A stretch of DNA of 64,000 nt. It comes from Perca fluviatilis (Eukaryota > Chordata > Actinopteri > Perciformes > Percidae). The stretch spans positions 6,935,076 through 6,999,075 of the forward strand of contig NC_053115.1 of assembly GCF_010015445.1 (NCBI RefSeq), read 5' to 3'. Both the position numbers and the translations under genes were made by a program. Numbering within the stretch: the first letter of the stretch is position 1; each line of letters begins with the position of its first letter. Below the pieces are notes generated by a model. It made no database searches. It saw only the letters and a program-made list of their open reading frames with translations, and was not told where the DNA came from. Below, in pieces: positions 29,035 to 40,990 of the stretch.

Positions 29035-29136
29035 TAGGATCATATGAAGGTAAATATGGTGCAAAACGTGAGAGCTTGTAGAATACAATGTGAGAACTTG
29101 CAGAACAAAAAAATTAACTTGTATGTTAAAATTTGC

Positions 29137-29262
29137 ACTTGTAAAATAAAAATGTGCACTTGTAAAATAAAAATTTGCACTTGTAAAATAAAAATTTGCA
29201 CTTGTAAAATAAAAATGTGCACTTGTAAAATAAAAATTTGCACTTGTAAAATAAAAATTTGC
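29137..29262 (+). repeat. Six tandem 21-bp units in left foldback arm
   Basis: Unit ACTTGTAAAATAAAAATTTG plus C. Units 1 and 4 have GTGC instead of TTGC. Confidence 0.95.
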
Positions 29263-31235
29263 ACTTGTAAAAATTATTCACATTTGAAGTCACAAAAAGA
29301 AAAAAAACATGAGAGCTTGTAAAAAAATCTGAACTTGTAAATTGAAATTTGCACTTGTAGAAAAAATATTCACAAATGTGTAGATTGATATTTGCATGAA
29401 CACAATGACAGCTGCAAACTGGTAATGCAACATTTACTCATGTACTTTTTTTTTTACTCAGGTTGATTTTCCATCACAACCACAACTCAGTGATTACAAC
29501 CTCTCGAATCTGTCACTGTATGCGCTCTCTCGCATCACCAAGAGGCGAATCTGCGCCTCGACTTTTGCAACACTTGTTGCGATACATTTGGTGCAAAACT
29601 AATTTGTACCTGTGGACTTAGGCTGTGGAGCTCTGATCCAACAGAACGGGGAAAGCAGGGTTTCTATCGCCAGATGAGGGACAACTCTGTCCGGCTTATT
29701 TAGCTATGCGCGCATGGAAGCCTGGTTGAATAGCAAGCTAGCGTTAGCTAACTAACCAACCAGCCTGATTCTAAATAAATACCTTTTAATTATCTTAACA
29801 CTTTTAACAGTCAAACTGAAACACTGGCGGTGAGCTCCAGGTCCTGCAGCCGCAGACGGACCGTCACCAGCGGGTATCGGCCAGCGAAGCAACATCGCTA
29901 TTATTGCCAGAAAGCTTCGCTGCCGACCTCGACCTGCAGTCGGCTCCAGCGGGACACGGAGAGCCCCGCACCCGGTAGCATCGGCACATCCCCGGCCATG
30001 ACCACAGCTTGCTTTGCTGATGTTGTGCCTCACTGCCAATCATTGCACCCGCGGTGGGCAGCAACAATAGCTTCTGCAGAATTACATCCACCTCGCGCAG
30101 GCAATTATTTTTGCCGAATGATCGTCATCTCTTAACCCTCGTTGCTGCCGAGATTTGCACCCAGGTAGCAAGGAAATGATAGTCTGATAAAACATTGATG
30201 TCTCTAAACGTTGTAAAATTATAATCATCATTGATGAACATGACAAAGGAATGTATATAGCCTACATTTTAATTAAACAGTAGCTACTTTGCCTTATAAA
30301 ATCATTATTTCCCCTTATGGATGGAAGTCTTGGCGGGGATGCAGAACTTGGCACGTGTTACCCGCTGATGACGGTCCGTCTGCGGCTGCAGGACCTGGAG
30401 CTCACCGCCAGTGTTTCAGTTTGACTGTTAAAGTGTTTAGATAACTAAAAGGTATTTATTTAGAAGCTGGTTAGTTAGCTAACGCTAGCTTGCTATTCCA
30501 CCAACACTAGCGGTGAGCTGCTACCGGGGCCGGGGTTCTTGGGTCCCCCTTGAGCTCCGACTGCAGGTCGAGGGCGGCAGCGAAGCTTTCTGGCAATAAT
30601 AGCCAAGTTTGCTCCGCTGGCCGATACCCGCTGGTGACGGTCCGTCTGCGGCTGCAGGACCTGGAGCTCACCGCCAGTGTTTCAGTTTGACTGTTAAAAA
30701 GTGTTAAGATAATTAAAAGGTATTTATTTAGAATCAGGCTGGTTGGTTAGTTAGCTAACGCTAGCTTGCTATTCAACCAGGCTTCCATGCGACATAGCTA
30801 AATAAGCCGGACAGAGTTGTCCCTCATCTGGCGATAGAAACCCTGCTTTCCCCGTTCTGTTGGATCAGAGCTCCACAGCCTAAGTCCACAGGTACAAATT
30901 AGTTTTGCACCAAATGTATCGCAACAAGTGTTGCAAAAGTCGAGGCGCAGATTCGCCTCTTGGTGATGCGAGAGAGCGCATACAGTGACAGATTCGAGAG
31001 GTTGTAATCACTGAGTTGTGGTTGTGATGGAAAATCAACCTGAGTAAAAAAAAAGTACATGAGTAAATGTTGCATTACAAGTTTGCAGCTGTCATTGTGT
31101 TCATGCAAATATCAATCTACACATTTGTGAATATTTTTTCTACAAGTGCAAATTTCAATTTACAAGTTCAGATTTTTTTACAAGCTCTCATGTTTTTTTC
31201 TTTTGTGACTTCAAATGTGAATAATTTTTACAAGT

Positions 31236-31361
31236 GCAAATTTTTATTTTACAAGTGCAAATTTTTATTTTACAAGTGCACATTTTTATTTTACAAGTGC
31301 AAATTTTTATTTTACAAGTGCAAATTTTTATTTTACAAGTGCAAATTTTTATTTTACAAGT
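31236..31361 (-). repeat. Six tandem 21-bp units in right foldback arm
   Basis: Inverted copy of the left-arm array with the same unit number. Counted from the outer end only unit 4 has the GTGC variant, so the arrays differ at unit 1. Confidence 0.95.
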
Positions 31362-31462
31362 GCAAATTTTAACATACAAGTTAAATTTTTTTGTTCTGCA
31401 AGTTCTCACATTGTATTCTACAAGCTCTCACGTTTTGCACCATATTTACCTTCATAGGATCA

Positions 31463-33175
31463 GGCTAAATGCTGCACTTACGTGCACTGTGTCAAGACTT
31501 TGAAATGCAGCAGTATGGGGGATTATTTCACCTGCTGCTGTGGTATGATGTCGGGCTACGCCTTGGGGAAATGGCCTGTATCTGTTTGGTATGGTAAGCC
31601 TTTACGTATGTGAGTGAGAAGTCGTTTCACTAATCCCACCATGAAATTCCTCAGAGATGGAGAAGTGGTTCCTTTCCTTTCGTCCTTTCATTTACTCTTT
31701 GAGTCTGTCTCTGGCCGTCTTTCACCCCTTCCCCCATGCTCCCCCTTTGGCTCGGCAGCTACTAAATGAGGATGCACGGTGAAGATCAGACCCAATGCAT
31801 CACACTTGTGCTGACTGCAGGCCATTACAAATTTACTAAAGTAAACCTAAGCAGTGCTGAGCCTCAGTTATGTACAAAGTATATATTTTCCATTGACTAC
31901 ATTTACCTGAGATAAAAGATATGATCAAATAAAACCTGCTGTATCAATTGTACATAATTACAAAAATATAAAAGTGTGTGTAATAATTGGTAAAAAAAAC
32001 ATTCAACTTTAATTTTGAAGTGAGCATTTTCTCACAGTCCAGTTTTGTGTTGATTCCCCTGAGACGACTTTACTCTGTGTTTTGAAAAACTAGTAATTTT
32101 GATTTGACAAGCCTCATCTCAGCCATCTAAAATACCATCTCTCTCTCTCTCTCTCTTTTGCTCAGTTTTCCCCTCTGTTCTGGGGATTCTGGGGATTGGT
32201 TGAAGCCTCAGACCCACAAGGACAGACTCGCCAGCTATTAGGGAATAAACATCCTTGACATTCACTTTCTTTCATCCCTGCTGATCCCCTGGAATTGCCC
32301 GAGAGACTGCGATAGTACTTTGTCTTCAGCTGAAAGGAGGAGATAAGGTCAGCACAGATGGGCATGGCCACAGATTCTGTCTAGGTCTTAAGAGAGATCA
32401 GTGCGAGAAAGATGCTCAAATAGGTTGCTTCATGCTATCTTGGCGCAAGGAAACTATGCTTATTAAAGTCGAAGCAAACATAAAGACTGGAGGACGATAG
32501 AAAACAAGAAAATAAGTTATTGTTGGCCTTCCGCACATCAGATCTGTCTTGACTTAAAAGCCCTTAACTAAGGCAATGCGGAAAGGAAACTAGTGTCAAT
32601 TATTAGAGCTTTAAAATAATACACGGGCAGTTACACTTTAAGTTTCAGTAAGCTTTCTAATGCACCAGGATATTCAATCTAAAAACTTTAACCAGGCTCT
32701 GCAATCTGATTTTGATTCCGACTGTGATTGGAGAACTGACACTTTGTTCAGACAGCTTCCACCTGTGCTTTGAAATCTGATTTTCTAAGATTCATTTCAA
32801 ATTGTAGATACATGGAGGACTGCCAATGACATTTTCTGGTCAGATCGTGCTGCAATTTCAGAGATGTGATTTAAATAGCACTTTATACACAAATGTGGAC
32901 ATGAATGTTGTAAATCTCATCTGACATGACTTGATTTTATTTCACATATCAGGTTTGCAAAAGGAGAGATTTAAGCTGCAGGTATGAACATGGCTTTTTA
33001 AAGGCAGGTATTAACCTTCATTGTTGAAAAAAATCCTCTTTACATCAACACAAGACATCAAGGTGGGAAGTGTGTGTGAGTGTAGGGAAGCCACAGTCCA
33101 AAGTCCTTTTTAAATAACATGGTGGCAGCCCAGCAGTGATGCTCATACAACTAAAACCGACCATCTAATTATTTA
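31463..33175. other. Intergenic, no gene seen
   Basis: Nothing recognised except a short (CT)n run near 32140-32156. Confidence 0.45.
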
Positions 33176-33259
33176 GATATATACAGAGATGTATAGTAAC
33201 GAGTAGAACTACTTCACTACTGTACTTAAGTACTAAAAGGCAGAATCTGTACTCTACTG

Positions 33260-33619
33260 TAGAGCTGGGCAATATATCAATATTATATCGATATCGTGAT
33301 ATGAGACTAGATATCGTCTTAGAGTTTGGATATCGTAATATGGCATAAATGTTGTCTTTTCCTGGTTTTAAAGGCTGCATTACAGTAAAGTGATGTCATT
33401 TTCTGAACATACCAGACTGTTGTAACTGTTCTATTATTTGCCTTTACCCACTTAGTCATTATATCCACATTACTGACGATTATTTATTAAATATCTCATT
33501 GTGTAAATATTTTGTGAAAGCACCAATAGTCAACACTACAATATCGTTGCGGTATCGATATCGAGGTATTTGGTCAAAAATATCGTGATATTTGATTTTC
33601 TCCATATCGCCCAACCCTA
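33260..33619. mobile_element. hAT MITE copy B ('GGGCTGGGCAATAT' family)
   Basis: Ends TAGAGCTGGGCAATAT and (inverted) TAGGGTTGGGCGATAT, with the 8-bp duplication CTCTACTG at 33252-33259 and 33620-33627. 360 bp. Same family as 45518-45885 and 36988-37286. Confidence 0.92.
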
Positions 33620-34188
33620 CTCTACTGGAGTATTATTTTTTTTCCTACTTCCACTTTTACTTCAGTATGTATTTTCGATAAGATTAATACTTTTACGGCG
33701 ATACATTTATGCGCTACATCGTTACTCGTTACAACCAATCACCGTGAATTTGGTGCGATTCGCAATTATGATCAATCACCGCAACTTTTCCGCAAATTTG
33801 ACCAATAACCGGAGTTTGACGTGACTTCAACCAATCCCAGCAGTCCCACGTGCCAGACTTTGTATCAGTAACGTACAGCCAATGACCAAGCGGGAGTGAG
33901 AACGGGATGACGTAACACACGGACGTCGCCAAATTCATTTCCTTGTTTCGGCTATGGAGACGAGACGTGTGTGACTCTAACATCTCACATTGACCAACAA
34001 AACCTACAGCGAAAGACCGTCCAAAAACATTTCAGACCGTCCCGCCAACCTGTATGCATTTTAACATCAATGTACGCTGTAACGTTTTTTCACTCTAAAA
34101 TCGCTGAAAGCTGCTGCTGTTTCAGTCCTGTCGGCTCTCTGCAGCGGACGGGGCTGCTCAGTTCCCCCCGCGACTGACGTGCGCACGC

Positions 34189-34246
34189 ACACACAAACAC
34201 ACACACACACACACACAAACACGCACTCACACACACACACACACAC
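34189..34246. repeat. Interrupted (CA)n tract
   Basis: CA units broken by AAAC and GCACTC, inside the degenerate hAT element. Confidence 0.85.
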
Positions 34247-34913
34247 GGTGGATGCAGGAAAAAACGGAGATGAGACGAACAGAATTACCTAAATTGAGGA
34301 CAGCTACGCTCATTATTGTAAGTGCAATGATAAGTTAAAGTCCAATAAGTAACGTTACTTTATCAAACCGTATGAATGTGTGTCCCAGCAGGCGAGGATA
34401 GGAGATTAACTAACAATGTAAAGATCAACAAGCCACTGACACATATGTTCAAATTTGTTTCTTTCAATAAATTATTACTTTTTGTCTTAAATCCACCAGC
34501 TATTTTCATATTATACCAACATTTGCAGCATCCTGAGCCTTGTTGGTTACTAGGAAAACTCAGCCCAGAGCAGTTTTATTTTCCCCAAAACAAGTTTTCT
34601 TTTTTATTTTTAAAGACCTATACAACAAAAAAATGAAATAATATAAACAATATGATATTCAAACTTTTGACTGCTTTCTTTAATAATTACATAACACAAT
34701 ACTTGTACTTTTACTTTCAGTACTTGAGTAGTACATTTTAAAATAAACTACTTGTAATACTTAAGTACAAAAAATGTTGAATACTTTAATACTTCCACTT
34801 AAGTGTTGTGCTTAAGAGCACTTCAACTTCTACTCAAGTTACTTTTTTGATAGAGTACTTGTACTTTTACTCAAGTCTGGGTCTCTAGTACTTTATACAT
34901 CTATGGATATATA

Positions 34914-36979
34914 TAATGTAATTTTTCACTTATAGCTATTATTCTCCAAGGCTACAACAACAGGCACATTTATGAATGTGCTAATGATTGTTATTGCTTT
35001 CTATATAGTAACCGTAAAATCCCATTAACGTCAAAGCTGTCTGACTCTGAGTGAACTTTTATAGATGACGGGCTGATCCAAGGGCCAAGAGAATCCATTA
35101 GTGTTGAGATTTCCTCTATAAATGGCATACTCAAGGTGGAATATTGATGTTATGCAATTCATCTAAATCTGCCGGTACATGACCCTGGCAGTCCCAATGC
35201 TGCACCGGAATACCCTGAATATTTCTGTATAATTAGAAGAGATGGGCACCCAACAAGACCAAATCAAAGTACTTTATACATATATTATTTTACAGTATAA
35301 GATATTTACTGCATTAATTCAAGAAACAACATTCTGCAACATCACCACACTGCCTCATTACTACAACTTCCAAGAATTATGTCTTTTTACATTTGACTTT
35401 AATGGGTAATGAATTCTTGGAAATGTTGACATAAAGGTTTGCATCCACTGTCTTAGGGAGTTTTATCACACTAATTAAAGTTGCATTGCAGCATATTATG
35501 CTTGCTGTTTTAACCTTTGCAGGGCCAACAGAGGAGCGGAGAGCTGAACGGTCTATAACGAGGGGAGATGAGCAGGGAGACAACATCAGTAAGGAAATAA
35601 ATGAAGAGATGGAAAGTCAATCAGCAGCATGCAGCATATGAATGGGAGCAACGATTTTTAAAAGAGGGCGCATACACAATTGAATTAATTATTCATCGCT
35701 GACAGTCTCCTTTTCCACAGTGTGTCTCACTGGGCTTGCGGTTTGTGTCTTTCTTGTACGCAGGAATCGCTGTGTCCCGGGGCGCTTGCTTAACACTGTG
35801 CTCGGAGCAGAAGCATGCCTGCTCTGGCAGTGCTGTAATAAATACCAGCCTTCTCTCCTCGGCCATCCACTAATCCCAGTTCAGTGCGCTGCACTGCTTG
35901 TCGGCGTCTGCTTCAGCCTCACACACAGTGAATCTCTCAAGAATCTATTACATCTCTCATTGGTTTGCCAGACAAGGGTTTGTATCTGACATTTATTGCT
36001 GTGTTCTTCACTGAATGAAAAAAAACACTGCAGTGGCTTCTTCAGCAGCACACAGTCAGCTTGAGAAAACCTTCACTCTTTCCCACTTTGCTTTCTTCCC
36101 TTCTGTCTTCCTGTGCCAATACTCTCTCACACTTGGAGCCCCTCATTGGTGAATCACTTGCAGCAACTACACAACAGGCTTAACCTTGCTCTTTACAAGA
36201 AACACAAGGAAAATCACAGCCCCCTTTTACAACTGCTTCTAAAGAGGAGGTGAGACTGCAGGATCGTGTCACACATACTGTACTGTCAGTTCCACTAGTT
36301 GATATATCGCTCGCCCTCCCAGGACTGGCAGACTGGCCTTTCTACACCTGCTGCCCACCATTATTTTTCTGCTCCTGAGGAGGTACACAAAACACACAGC
36401 CTTAACTAGGAAGGACAGTACACAGGATTTTTTTGTTATCAACTATACTCAAGTGATTATAAGCAGGCTAACAGCTGCTCAGAGCCTGTGAGCATTACAA
36501 CCTGAGGAAGCATTGTCTCAGAACTGACTAACAGGATGGCAACAGGCAGTGGCTGCTTTTTGTCTCTTATGGCTCAGTGTAATTGGCAAAAATGACAGAA
36601 TCAGCTGACTAGAAGTGACTTTAAAATTTGGAACACAATTGCTCACTATGTACCTAATGACTGTATCTTTCTTTAGTGTCTTCTTTAATCCTGTCAGCAC
36701 CAAAATCCATCATCTTAGATGTTTGTTCCACACAGAAAATGGCTGTATAACACAGATAACCTACAGAGCAGTATGCCAGCTGAACTGTAAGAACTGTTTG
36801 TTTCCATTTTGTTTATTTAACCTGCAAGTTATGAAGACATTGTGACTATGAGATGCTTTGGTTTTGTAACATCAATTATTAAACAGATTCAAGCTAGAGG
36901 ATAAGCTGACGCTGCTTACTTGAATGGTAATAGCGGGCTTGACTTGTCAGGGGGAGAGATTTCATTTCCTGCACTTAAA
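34914..36979. other. Intergenic, no gene seen
   Basis: An 89-codon frame at 35720-35989 is the longest, but has no family features. No clear repeat was recognised. Confidence 0.45.
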
Positions 36980-36987
36980 ATGTATGC

Positions 36988-37286
36988 TAGGGCTGGGCTT
37001 GGGTTGACAATTGGTGCTTTAACAAAATATCTTCACACTGAGATTTTAGATAAAAAATCATCAGTAATGTGGACTTAATATCTAAGTGAGTAAAGGCAAA
37101 TAATAGAACAGCTAGAACAGTCTGGTAAGTTCAGAAAAGTACATCACTTTACTGTAATGCAGCCTTTAAAAACAGTAAAAGATAAAAACTTATGTCATAT
37201 CACGATATTACAATATCCAAAATTTAAGACGAAATCTAGTCTCATATCACGATATCGATATAATAGTGATATATTGCCCAGCCCTA
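36988..37286. mobile_element. hAT MITE copy C, internally deleted
   Basis: Ends TAGGGCTGGGC and (inverted) TAGGGCTGGGCAATAT, duplication ATGTATGC at 36980-36987 and 37287-37294. Compared with the other two copies, about 60-70 bp just inside the left end are missing. Confidence 0.92.
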
Positions 37287-37949
37287 ATGTATGCTACTGT
37301 ATGAAGATTTTTGGCATATGATTTAAATTGTTTTGTTTATGCTCATTTACAAATTTTAAAAATAAGTAAGTCTACATAAATCAATAAATTAATTAACAAA
37401 GCAGGAAGTGAAAAGCCCATTAATGCCCATGTTTGAGGAGAAAACTGTCTTAAATTGTTCAGATAAATGTGCAGCAATTTGCTTGTTATTACCAGTGTAA
37501 CGGGCTGGCTACATTGCACACGTAATGTACGCGGAGCGGACGTTCCAACACTACGCTTCAAACATAATCAATGAAACTGGCCACACTGGACACGAGAGCA
37601 GCACCTAGTGGTGCGTATGCTCCGCAGAGATCCGTGTGCGCCCCTTTTACACAGAAATGGATCATAAAGTGTCTATATTTCTTTTAAATTAAACAGGAAA
37701 TTACTTGATGAAAATCAAGTAATTGTATTGGCAAAAAAATGTATTGGTAGTTTGGTTTTGAGAGTTTCTGTTTCCCTCACATGTGTCCTCTGATGACAGC
37801 TGACAGTACATTGACGTTTTCACAGCGCTCTGCAAGCTCCAAAAAACTGAAGAAACAACAACAATCCTAAAGGAAAAGCTCAGCGTCTCGCTGCGACTCA
37901 CACAATCCTACACCGTGTGTGCACTGCAGGTGTAGCCAGTTAAAAGATA

Positions 37950-38775
37950 AACTTAGCAAAAAAAGTAAGGACATTTGTGTTTGGTAGATTATTTCTCTAT
38001 GGTAACTATTGTTTTTGGCAATTAATCTCATACTGTTGGAAAGCCTGTTTAGTTCCCTTTCAAATGGTGCCCCATTTGTAAGGAACATGCATTTGTGGGA
38101 TGAGCAGCAGCGCTGAGTAGGTGGGTTGTGCCCATGAAAAATTTGCCAAATCTTCTCTGCCAATGCCAAACTGCTTATTCTGCCATTGACTCTTTGGTGT
38201 TTGGTGGATTGGATGATTGAAGTTTGAAGAAACAAGACATATTGGCAATTTAACAATTTATTAATTTCACAAACAGGAGCGTCAGTAGCGTGTGGAAGAA
38301 CCATACACAGCCACAACAGCCTGGCACCTCCTCCTCATGCTGGTCACCAGCCTGGTCACACACTGCTGTGGGATGGCATCCCATTCTTCAACCAGCATTT
38401 GTCAAAAGTCAGCCAACGTGGTTGTGTTGGTCACTCTGGCACGAACAGCACGCCCAAGCTGATCCCACAAGTGGTCAATGGGGTTGAGGTCAGGACGGCT
38501 GGCAGTCCATTACATCCTCTCCACTCCCACATTCTGGAGGTAGTCTCTGATGAACCCCACCCTGTGGGGGCGAGCATTGTCATCTTGGAGGATAGAGTTC
38601 GGTCCCAGACTGTGGAGATATGGGATTGCCACTGGTTGATTGGCAGCACCTGGGGGTACCAGAAGCTCAAAGGGAACTAAACTTTCCAACAGTATAAGAT
38701 TTATTGCCAAAAAGCATTGTTACCACAGAGAAATAATCTACCAAACGCAAATTTCCTTACTTTTTGTGCTAAGTT
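37950..38775 (-). mobile_element. Relic Tc1-like transposon
   Basis: Inverted ends AACTTAGCAAAAAAAGTAAG and AACTTAGCACAAAAAGTAAG, flanked by TA (37948-37949 and 38776-38777), with arms of about 120 bases sharing TTTGGTAGATTATTTCTC. The - strand between 38690 and 38290 holds the C-terminal part of a Tc1-type DDE transposase in broken frames: DDNARPHRVGFIRDYLQNVG, then VERM, a TSTPLTTCGISLG-type stretch and a degenerate end. The N-terminal half is gone and frames shift, so it is inactive. Confidence 0.85.
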
Positions 38776-38777
38776 TA

Positions 38778-40630
38778 CATTCGTACATTCTTACATACGG
38801 AACAGTCGGCATACATTACGCGTTCAACGTAGCCAAAGCGTTAGGCAAGTTATTTAAAAACTGTAATACATTAGCCTACATTACACAATGAAAAAGTAAT
38901 TACATTACTTTATTAATCTCTGCAGCAATAGTAATGTGTCAAATTAGTGCTCATCACTTAATTTATCAAAGGTTCCTTCAAACAACCCCAAATCAGCCAC
39001 ACCCACACGTGTCATATTTTGTATTGAAATTGAAAAAACACATTGGGGTTTATCAAGAAGTCAGTTTGGAGGGAATTACTGATCATACAGCAGCTATGTT
39101 AGCTTAGCTGCTGGTAGCTGCACATAGCTCCTGATGTCAGCTGCTCATTTACACCCTCTAACTTAAAAAAACCTGGGTAATTCCTGAATGTACACATTGC
39201 CGTGGCTAACGTTAGCAAGCCGGCTGAACACACAGCAGTGAATTAGACAACTTTGAAATTAACAGAAGTCACATTTGTACTCTGTTAGTAGAAGAGAGAA
39301 GAACTGCCTCGCCTCACCTCAAGCCCCTGCGCCAAGCTAGCACGTCCCGCACCAGTCTATCAACTGAACGCAATACGGAGAGCGATTAAAAAAAACTTTG
39401 CAAAGATGAATATATTTTCAGTTTCTTTGTCGTCCTAGGCTAAATATTCTCTGTATAAATTGAAATGTATTTATATATTTCTGCACGTAGAAGTGCACAT
39501 ACATGTGTGCACGTACATGTGTAGGCTAGTAAACTCCCACCCCCGAAAAATAGGGCTCCCCCCAAAGCCATGGTGTAATTTTAAGCAATGCACTGGTTAA
39601 CTACTAAAGTATTAAGTTGACTTGATATTGGTTTTGTAGTTGTGTCCCGTACCCAACTATAAAATACCCATAAACTGTCATGGTGGTCCATGAGTAAATT
39701 AGCTTTGTGTAATAATGAAGAATGCCTAAAAAAGGTTTTAAATGTAGCTATACTCAGTAATGCTATAATTAAAAAATAAAACTCTTATAATAATGTGATC
39801 ATATTGTACAACTGAGGTTAGTGCCAGAAGGATCAGAATCCAAAATCCACTAGTTTTAGCTTGAGGAGAGTTAGCACAGTAATGGATGGTTAGCTTATTG
39901 AGTTTACAGGCTAATTTAACGGTGTATAGGCTAATTTAACAATGTACCCAATTGCAGCCAATAGTAGGAATCATAACTTGCTTCTACAATCTAATGCAAG
40001 TAATTATGTTTACAACAAGACCCTGGCACTTATGTTGATGGCAACAGTTCCAGTAAATTGAGCAAATAGCTAAGACGCAGTTAAGTAATCAGTTACTCAG
40101 CAGAAGCAGAAAAATAAATCCCTGTGACAGCTGAACCCTGCTGAGACGCCAAATTGTACGTTGAGAATTGCACACCACCCACGGCTGCATGGCCACTGTT
40201 GACCTCCAATATGGCTGCCTGAGGGTGCTTTAGTGTAAAATGGAAAGCCTATATACAGTATACATACACAGTGTACTCTTCAGGTAAGATGGCTCATAAG
40301 TGCATTACCTATGGAGGGAGTGTGTGAAAACAAATGTTGGCTTGTTTTGATGAAACAGCTACAGACAATCCATCCTGAAGGGAAAATATTGTGTGTGAGT
40401 GCATGGAAATGAGTGCATGCCTGAATGCACAAATGCACGTGTGCATTACAGTGTGAATCCATATACTGCACTGTACTAAGAAAATATGTGTACTTTCCTA
40501 TTTGCATGGATACAGCCACTATTTCTATTTTTAGCCCAAGAAATGTCTCTGCTGTCGAAACTCCTGTACCTTTGTGTCATTTTTAGTCCAATGGCGACTG
40601 TTGGTGTTAGTGTTGTGTATGATACACATC
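38778..40630. other. Intergenic, no gene seen
   Basis: AT-rich. Short TTAGC-rich stretches near 39095-39230 may be old repeat remains. No gene recognised. Confidence 0.4.
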
Positions 40631-40990
40631 AATTCAAAGTGCTTTACGCGTTAGTAGACAAAAGAACATATTACAATAAAGGTTAAAAAGGAAAAGTGCA
40701 TTTGATCAGCTAAAAGAACAAAATGCATTGAACAGTTGGTGTTTAAGTCTATATTTGAAGCTGCACAGTTAGAGCACCTTTAATACAACCAGGAAGTGGG
40801 TTCCAGAGCTGAGCAGCATAGCAGCTAAAAGCTGCTTCCCCATGTTACAGTACTGGTACTGGACTTTAGTGGTTGGTATTACCAACAGATTTTTCTCCAG
40901 TGATCTGAGAGGTCTAGCATGCGTGCATATTGCTGAGACAGATATTTTGATCCAGCCCCATTAATGATTTATAAACAAGTCAATTCTGTG
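40631..40990 (-). mobile_element. Probable L2-like LINE remnant
   Basis: Contains AATTCAAAGTGCTTTACGCG, GTGGGTTCCAGAGCTGAGCA and TCTGAGAGGTCTAGCATG, resembling the 3' region of fish L2-type elements on the opposite strand. Heavily decayed with no readable frame. Confidence 0.5.

Larger units (their letters stand above)
29043..31454. mobile_element. 2.4-kb foldback element with ~0.9-kb inverted arms
   Basis: Left arm 29043-29945 and right arm 31454-30555 are near-identical inverted copies beginning (TA)TGAAGGTAAATATGGTGC. An exact 8-bp repeat TAGGATCA flanks it at 29035-29042 and 31455-31462, as expected of a target-site duplication. Each arm holds six 21-bp tandem units (29137-29262 and 31236-31361). 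The middle contains about 400 bp of unpaired GC-richer sequence plus an extra partial copy of the inner arm (about 30355-30506). No transposase was seen. The 8-bp duplication suggests hAT-type mobilisation, but the ends do not look like common hAT ends, so the family is open. Confidence 0.88.
33184..34905. mobile_element. hAT element, degenerate, with a nested hAT MITE
   Basis: Ends CAGAGATGTATA and (inverted) CATAGATGTATA, flanked by an exact 8-bp GATATATA at 33176-33183 and 34906-34913. Subterminal parts are full of GTACTT/AAGTAC motifs. The interior holds tandem-like CCAATCACCG/ACCAATAACCGG stretches near 33735-33900 and an interrupted (CA)n tract. It is too short and has no intact transposase frame. 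A second hAT MITE sits inside at 33260-33619. Confidence 0.85.

Noticed and set aside
29137..29262. CRISPR-like direct repeats
   Set aside because: Units are contiguous 21-mers without spacers in a eukaryotic transposon; it is a minisatellite.
29820..30120. CpG-rich block as a camkv promoter
   Set aside because: It lies within the foldback element and is partly duplicated in its other arm.
35720..35989. 89-codon open frame in a locally GC-richer stretch
   Set aside because: No recognisable motif and no supporting neighbouring exons.
38290..38690. Functional Tc1 transposase gene
   Set aside because: Frames are broken and the N-terminal half is missing; annotated as a relic only.
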